Shown here in pieces: positions 44,670 through 52,514 of a DNA stretch of 64,000 nt; positions within the stretch are counted from its first letter, which is position 1, and each line of letters begins with the position of its first letter. The notes under the pieces were generated by a model. The model was not told the DNA's origin. It did no database searches and was given only the letters and a program-made list of their open reading frames with translations. A program made the position numbers and the translations under genes. The stretch covers positions 1 through 64,000 of the forward strand of contig NZ_SACP01000031.1 of the NCBI RefSeq assembly GCF_004004555.2. The letters are read 5' to 3'. The stretch is from Methylobacterium oryzihabitans (lineage in GTDB: Bacteria; Pseudomonadota; Alphaproteobacteria; Rhizobiales; Beijerinckiaceae).

Positions 44670-45590
44670 TCAGTACCGGCGGCCGTCGTAGGCGCCGACG
44701 AGGGTCGCGGCCTTCGGGGCACCGAGGCGGCCGCCCAGGAAGGCGGCGACGGCGCCGAGGATCAGCCCGAGGGCGGCGTAGAAGGCGCCCTGGGTCGCCG
44801 CCGACTTGGCCGCGACCGCCGCGGCCTCGGCCTTCTGCTTGGCGGTGGCGACCGCCTGGTCGTACTGCTTCTGGTAGTCCTGGACCTGCTGGCGGGCCTG
44901 CTCGACCGGGACGTTCTGGGCCTTGGCGAGCGCGTCGGCGGCGCGGGACTCGGCCTGCTGCTTCTGCGCGGCGTCGCCGGTGATCAGCGCGCGCACCGCC
45001 GCCACCGCGGCGTCGCGGGCCGCCTGCGGGTCCTGGCCGGCCGCCTGCTCGCGCACCTTGTCCTCGATCCCCTCGAGCGGGTTCTGGAGCTTCGACAGCG
45101 AGGGGGCGGCGGCCTGGGCGGCGGTCTGGACCGTGCCGCCGACGAGGTTGCCGGCGCCGCCGAGCGCGCCCGAGACCGTGCTCAGGGTGCCGCCGACGAG
45201 CCCGCTCGCGGCCGAGGTGATGAGGTAGATCACGACGAGCGTCGTCACCGCCCAGGAAACGAGGCCGTGCAGGGCCGCCGCGCCGGGCAGGGGCTTGCCC
45301 GACAGCCGGCCGGCGATGGCGCCGCCGGCGAGCGAGGCGACGATGCCCGAGATCACGAACCACAGGCCGGCGCCGAGCGAGACGGTCGAGGCGGCCGGGT
45401 TGTCGGCGGCGTTGGTGCCGACCGAGGCCAGCCCGATGCCGACGCCGAGGAGGTTCAGGATCACCTGGGTCACCAGGGCGGTGACGGCGCCGGCGAACAC
45501 GGCGCCCCAGGAGACCTGGTTGAGCAGGACGGCCCGCGTGTCGGCATGCGCCTCGGCGGCCAGGGGCGAGACGGGGGTCTGAAGGGTCAC
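44670..45590 (-). CDS. PhnA-like membrane protein
   Basis: 306 residues; GTG start with GGAG eight bases upstream. Hydrophobic segments lie near residues 28-55 (WGAVFAGAVTALVTQVILNL), 70-95, 110-135 and 275-295, with a glycine-rich loop (GGTLSTVSGALGGAGNLVGG) and a long charged helical region (160-270, with VPVEQARQQVQDYQKQYDQA). Such proteins are often annotated PhnA-like in Hyphomicrobiales, without proof of a role in phosphonate metabolism. Its place between CsbD genes suggests a stress or envelope function. Confidence 0.65.
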   Translation of the reverse strand: MTLQTPVSPLAAEAHADTRAVLLNQVSWGAVFAGAVTALVTQVILNLLGVGIGLASVGTNAADNPAASTVSLGAGLWFVISGIVASLAGGAIAGRLSGKPLPGAAALHGLVSWAVTTLVVIYLITSAASGLVGGTLSTVSGALGGAGNLVGGTVQTAAQAAAPSLSKLQNPLEGIEDKVREQAAGQDPQAARDAAVAAVRALITGDAAQKQQAESRAADALAKAQNVPVEQARQQVQDYQKQYDQAVATAKQKAEAAAVAAKSAATQGAFYAALGLILGAVAAFLGGRLGAPKAATLVGAYDGRRY

Positions 45591-45621
45591 GTCGTTACTC
45601 CGGGTGTACGGGCATGCGGGT

Positions 45622-45671
45622 CGATCGTTTGCGCCGGCCGGCCCCTCTCCGGGCCGGCCGCGGAACGATCG
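45622..45671. terminator. Extended inverted repeat between CsbD-type and PhnA-like genes
   Basis: CGATCGTT (45622-45629) pairs with AACGATCG (45664-45671), and inside these CGGCCGGCCC (45635-45644) pairs with GGGCCGGCCG (45651-45660) around a CTCTCC loop. The hairpin is very stable but has no T tract on either strand. It could be a terminator of the upstream minus-strand gene or a processing hairpin. Confidence 0.5.
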
Positions 45672-45679
45672 GGCGCGGC

Positions 45680-46027
45680 TCAGTCGCGGCTGCCCCGGAC
45701 GAGGAGGCCGAGGCCGAAGCCGACGAGGCCGGCGATGACCAGGGAGGCGAGCGGGTACTCGGCGACCTGATGGCTCACCTCGCGGGTGCCGCGGCGCAGG
45801 TAGTGGCCGCCGCGCTCGTAGGCCTCCTCGGCGTAGTCCTGGGCCTCGTCGGCGGCGTGCCGGACGGTGTCCTTGGCCTGACCGTAGAGGTTCTCGGCGG
45901 TGCCCTGCGCCTCGCGGAACCGGCCCTCGACCGAGTCGCGCTGCGAGCCGGTGAGGTCCCCGACCGCGCTCTGCACCTTGCCGCCGAGGTCCCTGGCGGC
46001 GCCCGTGATCCGATCCGTGTCGACCAT
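45680..46027 (-). CDS. CsbD-like protein with DUF883-like membrane tail
   Basis: 115 residues; GAGGAGAG before the ATG. The N-terminal half RITGAARDLGGKVQSAVGDL and VEGRFREAQGTAENLYGQAK is CsbD-like. A helical middle (TVRHAADEAQDYAEEAYERG) and a C-terminal membrane helix (LASLVIAGLVGFGLGLLVRG) resemble ElaB/DUF883 ribosome-associated membrane proteins. It probably sits on the inner membrane face. Part of the stress block. Confidence 0.8.
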   Translation of the reverse strand: MVDTDRITGAARDLGGKVQSAVGDLTGSQRDSVEGRFREAQGTAENLYGQAKDTVRHAADEAQDYAEEAYERGGHYLRRGTREVSHQVAEYPLASLVIAGLVGFGLGLLVRGSRD

Positions 46028-46095
46028 CGTGTCTCTCCTCTGTGACGGTTGCGTTGGGGCCGGCGGCCCGGTGCGGGCCGCCGGACGGCGTGGCG

Positions 46096-46302
46096 TCAGT
46101 CCTCGCGCGGACCGGCCTCCCGGGGCCGGGTCCCGTGCTTCTGGCGCCGGCCTTCGGCTTCCACCCGGGCGTCGCCCGTGAGCTTGCCGATGGCTTCCTT
46201 CACCGAGCCCTTGAGCTGTTCGGTCCCGGTGGAAGTCGAACCTCTGGATGTCGAACGCTTGGAGGTCGAACGTTTGGAGGTGGAACGCTTGGGGTCGGTC
46301 AT
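46096..46302 (-). CDS. CsbD family protein with KRSTS repeats
   Basis: 68 residues; GGGAGG lies before the ATG at 46302. An N-terminal low-complexity stretch, KRSTSKRSTSKRSTSRGSTS, is encoded by a tandem 15-base repeat. The CsbD core follows (GTEQLKGSVKEAIGKLTGDA). The repeated tail is basic and serine/threonine-rich and may bind nucleic acid or membrane. A longer frame upstream is less likely because of the good ribosome site here. Confidence 0.78.
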   Translation of the reverse strand: MTDPKRSTSKRSTSKRSTSRGSTSTGTEQLKGSVKEAIGKLTGDARVEAEGRRQKHGTRPREAGPRED

Positions 46303-46396
46303 GAGCACCTCCCTCGACCGAGAAAACTCCGATCGTCCCGCAGATGTAGGGCCCGAGCGTGTTTTCAATGGTATGGAAATACCAGTAGCCTGTGAC

Positions 46397-47857
46397 TCAT
46401 GCACTGGATGCCTGGACCGGGAAACCGTTCTCGCGGCCCCACAGGACGACGTCCGTGCGCCGGTGGACGCCGAGCTTGCGGTAGAGCGCGGCGCCGTGGT
46501 TGCGGACCGTGTTGCGCGACAGGCCGAGCTTCCTCGCGATGGCGTCGTCGTCGAGGCCCGAGCAGATCAGGTTCAGGATCTGGCGCTCGCGCAGGGTCAG
46601 GTCGGGCACCGCGCCGTTGCCGGCGATGCGCCCGGGACGGCGCAGGTTGGCGAGCTTCTCGATCAGGCCCCGGCTGAACCACGACGTGTCGGCCATCACC
46701 GTCTCGATCGCGTCGAACAGTTCGCGCTCGGTGTGCTTGCGCTCGGTGATGTCCTGCAGGACCAGCAGCGCGAACTCGGCGTCGTTGATGGTGACGCGCT
46801 CGGCCGAGATCAGGCAGTCGAGGTTGGTGCCGTTCTCGTGGCGCAGGCACACCTCGACCCCGAGCACGTAGCCGTCGCGGGCGAGCGCCGCCTCGAACGC
46901 CGCGCGCTGGCCCTCCGCCACCCACAGGCCGACCTCGCTCGGCGAGCGCCCGACGACCTTGTCCTCGCCGAACCCGAACACGCGCCCGAACGCCTCGTTG
47001 ATGCTGCTGATCTGGAGGTCGTCGGCCCGCGCCAGGAGGGTCGGCACGGGGGTGAGCCGGAACGCCTTGGCGAAGCGCTCCTCGCTGTGGCGCAGGGCGG
47101 TCTCGGCCTTCCGGCGCAGTTCGAGGTCGGCGAAGGTGAACAGCATGCAGGGCTCGTCGCCCATCTCCATCGGCTGGCCGGCGACGATGACGAAGCGGCT
47201 GCCGCCGTCCGGCAGGTCGAGGCAGGCCTCCATCTGCGGGATCGTCTCTCCCCGGTTCAGCCGCGCCACCGCGAGTTCGCGGTTGCGGGCATTGGCCAGC
47301 ACGTCGACCTCGTAGACGCTGCGCCCGATCACCGCCTCGCGGGTATGCCCGGTCATCTCCAGGAAGCCGGTATTGACCCGCACGTGGCGCAGGTCCGACA
47401 GCCGGACGATCACCGCCGGGGCCGGGTTGGCGTTGAAGGTCTTCTCGAACCGCTCCTCGGCCTCGAACTGGTCCGAGACGTCCTTCAGGATCAGCGCGAG
47501 GCAGCTCGGCCGTCCCTCGCGGTCGGTGGCGACGAGGCTGCGCAGGGAATGGGTGAAATCCACGTCGGGCCGGTCGGTCCGGGTGACCTCGACCACGACG
47601 TCGTGGAAGGTCTCGCCGGCCACGACCCGCTCGATCGGGTAGCTCTCGGGCGCGCGGTGGTTGCGGTAGCGCAGGCAGAACCGCTCGCGGTAGGCGTCGA
47701 CCGTCGGCCCGAGCTCGTCCAGGCTGTCGGCGCCGTGCATCGCGAGCGCCGCCGCATTGGCGTAGGCGATCGTCTGGTCGGGCTCGACCAGGATCACGCC
47801 CTCGCTCAATCCGGCGATGATCTGCTGCAGTTCATGCCTGTCGACGCCTGCGGTCAC
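46397..47857 (-). CDS. LuxR-type regulator with three PAS domains
   Basis: 486 residues from GTG 47857, preceded by AAGGAG; an alternative TTG start is at 47893. Three PAS domains are visible: about 5-125 (QQIIAGLSEGVILVEPDQTI), 145-250 (FEKTFNANPAPAVIVRLSDL) and 270-385 (FAKAFRLTPVPTLLARADDL), each ending in a PAC-like segment such as ALLVLQDITERKHTE. The C-terminal LuxR helix-turn-helix is LTLRERQILNLICSGLDDDA with IARKLGLSRNTVRNHGAALY. No kinase or receiver domain is present, so it is a one-component sensor. It lies directly upstream of the CsbD block on the same strand and may control it. Confidence 0.87.
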   Translation of the reverse strand: MTAGVDRHELQQIIAGLSEGVILVEPDQTIAYANAAALAMHGADSLDELGPTVDAYRERFCLRYRNHRAPESYPIERVVAGETFHDVVVEVTRTDRPDVDFTHSLRSLVATDREGRPSCLALILKDVSDQFEAEERFEKTFNANPAPAVIVRLSDLRHVRVNTGFLEMTGHTREAVIGRSVYEVDVLANARNRELAVARLNRGETIPQMEACLDLPDGGSRFVIVAGQPMEMGDEPCMLFTFADLELRRKAETALRHSEERFAKAFRLTPVPTLLARADDLQISSINEAFGRVFGFGEDKVVGRSPSEVGLWVAEGQRAAFEAALARDGYVLGVEVCLRHENGTNLDCLISAERVTINDAEFALLVLQDITERKHTERELFDAIETVMADTSWFSRGLIEKLANLRRPGRIAGNGAVPDLTLRERQILNLICSGLDDDAIARKLGLSRNTVRNHGAALYRKLGVHRRTDVVLWGRENGFPVQASSA

Positions 47858-48315
47858 GATACGTCCGGCTCCTTCGTGCCCTCGGCTGACCAATCGTCAG
47901 CGGAGCACAAACCGATCGTGCGCCAACAAGTTCCCCACGAAGCGCCCCGTCCGCTGGTATATCTGCATCAATGACCCAGATGCGTCCGACCAGGAGGCGC
48001 CGCCGCGGGGCACGAGCCGGCGATTTCACAACGGCAGGCCCGGCACCGCCCGCGCCGCCTCCGGCCGAGCGAGCGGCGAGCCGGGGCGACGCCCGCATCG
48101 CTCCGCGACTTAGGTCGCGTTCATGAACTCTTGACGACGTTTATCCCGCAGCGCACCATTCGCTTGGGGCCGGCCAAGCTGCCGAGGGGCCGGCCAAGCT
48201 CCCGGCCGGCCTACCCCGATCTCCACCCGCCGCGGTAATCCCGCTCCGGCGACCGACCCGATGCGAAACCCAGGGGGCGGAGACGCTCCGCCCTGCGATC
48301 ACGGCAGGAGCCGCC
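47858..48315. other. Gap upstream of a small gene; contains a tandem repeat
   Basis: About 460 bases without a supported gene, between a minus-strand regulator and a plus-strand small gene. A tandem 20-base unit, GGGGCCGGCCAAGCT plus five bases, occurs at 48166-48180 and 48186-48200 and is followed by CCGGCCGGCC. Promoters for both flanking genes must lie here, but no clear boxes are visible. Confidence 0.45.
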
Positions 48316-48675
48316 ATGCTGTTCGAACCGCCGGTGTTCGAGACGATCTTCCGCATTCCGGTGCATCATCGTCTCGTGATCACCAGTTCGCGCAGTCGCG
48401 GCGGCCGGGCGCACGGCGTGCGCTGGTTCCACGACGAGTACGACGGCACCGGCGCCCTGGTCGCCCGCTACGAGACCTACGACGAGACCGACGAGGGCGG
48501 GCGCTCCCGCTGCGGCTGGCGCAAGGTCGACGCCGCCGGGCGGCTGGTGGCCAAGCGCGAGGTCGGGATGCGCTGGGCCGCCCTCGTCGCCGCCCAATCG
48601 TCGCGCCGGGCGGCGGAGCGGGCGGTCCAGGCGACCGAGCCGCCGATGCACGCGCCCCGCGGGCTCGCGGCCTGA
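48316..48675 (+). CDS. Hypothetical protein, 119 residues
   Basis: ATG follows AGGAG. The product begins FEPPVFETIFRIPVHHRLVI, has a charged middle (YDGTGALVARYETYDETDEG, a pattern of beta strands and turns), and a C-terminal basic helix. No signal peptide, membrane segment or known motif. Codon use is typical of the genome. It is convergent with the secreted small protein downstream. Confidence 0.6.
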   Translation: MLFEPPVFETIFRIPVHHRLVITSSRSRGGRAHGVRWFHDEYDGTGALVARYETYDETDEGGRSRCGWRKVDAAGRLVAKREVGMRWAALVAAQSSRRAAERAVQATEPPMHAPRGLAA

Positions 48676-48700
48676 AGAACCGGCACCGGCACCGGCCCGG

Positions 48701-48955
48701 TCAGCGGCAGCCGCGGCAGATGCTGTCGTCGATCGCGTCGTTGCGCCGTTCCTCGCGGGTGAGGTCGTCGAGGCGCCGCTCCCCGGCCCGCTCCGCCGCA
48801 CCCGGCCGCGGCACCGTCTGCCCGGTCGAGGTGGTGTAGGGGGCGGTGATCGTCGAGCCCGGCCCGCCGCCGGTCCCGGTCTGGTCGGCCGCCTCCCGGG
48901 CCTGCGCCGCCCCGGCGGCCAGCCCCACGACGATCAGAAGCCTCGCGAACCCCAT
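48701..48955 (-). CDS. Small exported hypothetical protein
   Basis: 84 residues; GAGGAGG before the ATG at 48955. The N-terminal MGFARLLIVVGLAAGAAQAR is a signal peptide with cleavage near AQA. The mature part is short, polar and disordered, ending NDAIDDSICRGCR with two cysteines. Unknown function, probably periplasmic. Confidence 0.62.
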   Translation of the reverse strand: MGFARLLIVVGLAAGAAQAREAADQTGTGGGPGSTITAPYTTSTGQTVPRPGAAERAGERRLDDLTREERRNDAIDDSICRGCR

Positions 48956-49100
48956 CACGCACCTCCTCGTGCCGCACTCGTCCACGACGTGCCGGACCTG
49001 GGCGACCTTGCCCGTCCGGGCGCGCGGATGCACGTTCTCCGTGCGCGGGAGGATGCACCGGCCGGGTTTCCGAACCGTCGACGCCGGTGCGGCGGTCATA

Positions 49101-49244
49101 CGGTTTCCGATCGATCGCTCGGCGATCCCTGCTGGATCGCTTCGCGATGCGGAAACCGCCTTGGCTCAGGTGTGTGGAGCCGAAGGCTCCACCGCGCGGG
49201 CTTGTGATACGGCTTTTCGAACGAAGCGTCCAAAACCGTATCAC
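49101..49244. repeat. Cluster of three palindromic repeats at the 3' end of the LysR gene
   Basis: Three elements occur in a row. CGGTTTCCG (49101-49109) pairs with CGGAAACCG (49150-49158). GTGTGGAGCC (49172-49181) with GGCTCCACCGCGCGGGC to 49201 is a hairpin whose reverse-complement copy lies at 63391-63420. GTGATACGG (49204-49212) pairs with CCGTATCAC (49236-49244), which overlaps the LysR stop codon. The third may act as that gene's terminator hairpin. The remainder of the 48956-49240 gap holds no gene. Confidence 0.65.
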
Positions 49245-50116
49245 AGCCGTTCCATCTCGTCCTGGATCCAGTCGACGAGGCAGCGCAGGTCGTGGCGGGC
49301 GCGCAGGTGCTCGGCGATCCACAATTCGAGCCGGTGCGGACCGGGGGTGAAGCCGAACGGCGCCACGAGGTGCCCGGACCGGATCTCACTCTGCACCAGC
49401 AGGCGCGGGGCGAGCGCGAGGCCGAGGCCGCAGGAGGCCGCCTGGATCACGAGGTAGAAGTGGCCGTAGCTCTCCTGCGGCACGAGGCCGAGGTCGGGCC
49501 GACCAATCGCCGCGGCCCACTCGTCCCAGGCGCCGAGCCGCGTCGCCGTCGCCAGGATGTGGCCGCGCCTGAGGTCGTCGGGCTCCGACAGGCCGAGGCG
49601 GCGGGCGTAGTCCGGGTGGCAGACCGGGCCGATCTCCTCGACGATCAGCGCCTGCGCCCGCGCGGTCGGCGGCGGCCGGTACATGCTGTTGCGGATCGCG
49701 ACGCTGATCTCGTCGCGGATGAAGTCGATCTCGCCGTAATTGATGTTGAGCCGCAATTCGATCGCCGGATGGCGGCGCTTGAACGTCTCCAGCCGCGGGA
49801 TCAGCCAGTACATCATGATCGTCGCCGAGCACGACAGGGTGAGAGGCCCCGGCTGCACCTGCGACACCGCGAGATGGATCTGGTCGAACGCCTCGGCGAG
49901 GCCGGCGGCGAGCTGCGCCCCCTCCCTGGTCAGGGCGACCGAGCGCGACAGCCGCTCCAGCAGCGGCAGGCCGAACTGGGCTTCCAGCGCCTTGATGTGC
50001 CGGCTCACCGCGCCGTGGGTGACGCCGAGCTCCGCCGCCGCCGCGCTCATGCTGCCGAGGCGGGCGGTGACCTCGAACGCCCGCAGGGCGTGCAGCGGCA
50101 GGCGGGCCATCGACAC
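49241..50116 (-). CDS. LysR-family regulator (GcvA-like)
   Basis: 291 residues; GTG 50116 is nine bases after AGGAGG and is preferred over the in-frame ATG at 50110. Helix-turn-helix: LHALRAFEVTARLGSMSAAA with AELGVTHGAVSRHIKALEAQ. The effector domain follows the GcvA-like pattern (ALTREGAQLAAGLAEAFDQI, then LRRGHILATATRLGAWDEWA). It is divergent from the TRAP/RuBisCO-like locus and separated by 242 bases that contain a perfect palindrome, so it probably activates that locus in response to a pathway compound. Confidence 0.92.
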   Translation of the reverse strand: MSMARLPLHALRAFEVTARLGSMSAAAAELGVTHGAVSRHIKALEAQFGLPLLERLSRSVALTREGAQLAAGLAEAFDQIHLAVSQVQPGPLTLSCSATIMMYWLIPRLETFKRRHPAIELRLNINYGEIDFIRDEISVAIRNSMYRPPPTARAQALIVEEIGPVCHPDYARRLGLSEPDDLRRGHILATATRLGAWDEWAAAIGRPDLGLVPQESYGHFYLVIQAASCGLGLALAPRLLVQSEIRSGHLVAPFGFTPGPHRLELWIAEHLRARHDLRCLVDWIQDEMERL

Positions 50117-50210
50117 GGGGCGGGTCCTCCTCGGCAGGTCTCGCAGGAGCGGCGGCCGCCGCTGCGAGAAGAACCTGCGGCACGACGACAGCCCGAGCGG
50201 ACGCCGTGAT

Positions 50211-50225
50211 GTGAGCGAGGCTCAC
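50211..50225 (+). promoter_or_regulatory. Perfect palindrome in the LysR-TRAP divergent region
   Basis: GTGAGC (50211-50216) and GCTCAC (50220-50225) are inverted around GAG. It lies between the two divergent genes, about 95 bases from the LysR start and 134 from the TRAP start. LysR proteins bind such interrupted palindromes near their own promoter. The assignment is inference from position. Confidence 0.5.
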
Positions 50226-50358
50226 GGAACGGCGCGCCGATCTGTCATGTCACGATCGGGTCGCAGGGTATAGGTTGCGCCAGAGGCGGGCCGGGACGGT
50301 TCTCGCGCCGTCCGCCCGAGTCCCACAAGGGGCCGGGTCCGCAACAGGGAGGAACAAC

Positions 50359-52236
50359 ATGGCCGCCATGGCGTCCGCAAGCGACACCGCCGTCCCGCCG
50401 CAGGCCTCCGGCCGCGGCCTTCTCGCCGCCCTCGACCGCGGCATCGGCCTCTTGATCGAGGGGCCGGCCGCGCTGCTCGTCGCCGCCGAGATCGTGGTCC
50501 TGTTCTTCGGCGTCATCAGCCGCTACGTCTTCCACAGCCCGGTGGTGTGGTCGGACGAACTCGCCTCGCTGCTGTTCCTGTGGCTGGCGATGCTCGGCGC
50601 CGTCGTGGCCTTCCGCCGTGCCGAGCACATGCGCATGACCGCCCTGGTCTCGATGATGCGGCCGTCCTGGCGCCCGTATTTCGAGGCGCTGGCCGTCGCG
50701 GTCAGCGTCGCGTTCCTCGCCCTCACCATCGAGCCGGCGATCGAGTTCGCGGTCGAGGAGCAGTTCATCACCACGCCGGCACTCGAGATCTCGAATGCGT
50801 GGCGCGCCGCCGCCCTGCCGATCGGCATCGGCCTGATGCTGGCGATCGGGGTGATCCGGCTCCTCGCCACGCCCCACCGCAAGGCCGCCGTCGCGGCGAT
50901 CGTCACGGCGCTCGTCCTGATCGCGGCGTTCTACCTCGCCAGCCCGCTGTTTCGGCCGCTCGGCAACTGGAACCTGCTGCTGTTCTTCGTCGGCCTCGTC
51001 GGCGCCCTCGTCTTCGCCGGCGTGCCGATCGCCTTCACCTTCGGCATCGCCACCTTCGCCTACCTCGCCCTGACCACCCGCCTGCCGACCCTCGTGCTGA
51101 TCGGCCGGATGGACGAGGGCATGAGCCACCTGATCCTGCTCGCCGTGCCCCTGTTCGTGTTCCTCGGCCTGCTGATCGAGATGACCGGCATGGCCAAGGC
51201 GATGGTCGGCTTCCTCGCCTCGCTCCTCGGCCACGTCCGCGGCGGCCTGCACTACGTGCTGGTGGGCGCGATGTACCTCGTCTCGGGCATCTCGGGCTCC
51301 AAGGCCGCCGACATGGCGGCGGTGGCCCCCGTGCTGTTTCCCGAGATGAAGGCGCGCGGCGCCAAGGAGGGCGACCTCGTCGCGCTGCTCTCGGCCACCG
51401 GCGCCCAGACCGAGACCATCCCGCCCTCGATCGTGCTCATCACCATCGGGTCGGTCACCGGCGTCTCGATCTCGGCCCTGTTCACCGGCGGCCTGCTGCC
51501 GGGTCTGGTGCTCGGCATCACCCTGTGCGCGCTGGTGTGGTGGCGCTACCGCGACGAGGATCTCAGCCACGTCAAGCGCGCGTCCGGCCGGGTCATCGGC
51601 CGGACGCTCGTCATCGCGGTCCCGGCGCTGGCGCTGCCCTTCGTGATCCGCGCCGCGGTGGTGGAGGGCGTCGCGACGGCGACCGAGGTCTCGACCATCG
51701 GCATCGTCTACGCGATCCTCGCCGGCCTGCTGATCTACCGCCAGTTCGACTTCCGGCGGGTCTACCCGATGCTGGTGACGACGGCGGCCCTGTCCGGCGC
51801 GATCCTGCTCATCATCGGGGCGGCGACCGGCATGGCCTGGGCGCTGACGCAGTCGGGCTTCTCGGCGACGCTCGCCACCGCGATGAAGTCGCTGCCCGGC
51901 GGCCCGCTCGGCTTCCTGATCGTCTCGGCGGTGGCGTTCGTGATCCTCGGCTCGGTGCTGGAGGGCATCCCGGCGATCGTGCTGTTCGGCCCGCTGATGT
52001 TCCCGATCGCCCGTCAGGTCGGGGTGCACGAGGTGCACTACGCCATGGTGGTGATCCTGGCGATGGGCGTCGGCCTGTTCGCCCCGCCCTTCGGCGTCGG
52101 CTACTACGCGGCCTGCGCGATCAGCCGGATCCATCCGGACGAGGGCATCCGCCCGATCGTCGGCTACATCCTCGCCCTGCTGGTCGGCCTCGCCGTGGTC
52201 ATCGCGATCCCGTGGATCTCCATCGGCTTCCTGTGA
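50359..52236 (+). CDS. Fused TRAP transporter permease (DctQ-DctM)
   Basis: 625 residues; ATG 50359 follows AGGGAGG. The first 190 residues are the DctQ small subunit with four membrane helices (AEIVVLFFGVISRYVFHSPV and VVWSDELASLLFLWLAMLGA). The DctM large subunit follows from about 205, with IAFTFGIATFAYLALTTRLP, VPLFVFLGLLIEMTGMAKAM, SGISGSKAADMAAVAP and TGAQTETIPPSIVLITIGSV. TRAP systems import carboxylates with a periplasmic DctP or TAXI receptor. None is encoded next to this gene, so the partner is elsewhere. It probably brings in an acid sugar for the locus downstream. Confidence 0.92.
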   Translation: MAAMASASDTAVPPQASGRGLLAALDRGIGLLIEGPAALLVAAEIVVLFFGVISRYVFHSPVVWSDELASLLFLWLAMLGAVVAFRRAEHMRMTALVSMMRPSWRPYFEALAVAVSVAFLALTIEPAIEFAVEEQFITTPALEISNAWRAAALPIGIGLMLAIGVIRLLATPHRKAAVAAIVTALVLIAAFYLASPLFRPLGNWNLLLFFVGLVGALVFAGVPIAFTFGIATFAYLALTTRLPTLVLIGRMDEGMSHLILLAVPLFVFLGLLIEMTGMAKAMVGFLASLLGHVRGGLHYVLVGAMYLVSGISGSKAADMAAVAPVLFPEMKARGAKEGDLVALLSATGAQTETIPPSIVLITIGSVTGVSISALFTGGLLPGLVLGITLCALVWWRYRDEDLSHVKRASGRVIGRTLVIAVPALALPFVIRAAVVEGVATATEVSTIGIVYAILAGLLIYRQFDFRRVYPMLVTTAALSGAILLIIGAATGMAWALTQSGFSATLATAMKSLPGGPLGFLIVSAVAFVILGSVLEGIPAIVLFGPLMFPIARQVGVHEVHYAMVVILAMGVGLFAPPFGVGYYAACAISRIHPDEGIRPIVGYILALLVGLAVVIAIPWISIGFL

Positions 52237-52283
52237 GCCGGATGGGGCGAGGACTGCCCCGGGAAATTTCCCTGCAAGATCAA

Positions 52284-52451
52284 GCGCGGGATCCCCTCTC
52301 CCGAGTGGGAGAGGGGTAGGGGTGAGGGTGGCGACGGTTCCGCAATGACCCTAGGCCGTCGAGCTGCGCAGCTCGCCGCTGGGAGTTCATCTCGGAACCC
52401 GAGCCACCCTCACCCCCAGCCCCTCTCCCACCCGGGAGAGGGGAGACGCGC
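52284..52451. repeat. 168-bp inverted repeat element, copy 2
   Basis: The arms 52284-52331 (GCGCGGGATCCCCTCTCCCG onward) and 52404-52451 are near-complementary. The element is homologous to that at 26620-26788, including parts of the central segment. It lies in the 278-base gap between the TRAP and SDR genes and may separate their transcription or fold in a joint transcript. No gene lies in it. Confidence 0.8.
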
Positions 52452-52514
52452 CACGTCCTTCCCAGACCGCTGCCCCGCCGCACCCTCACACCCCACCCCC
52501 AAGGACACCCCGTC

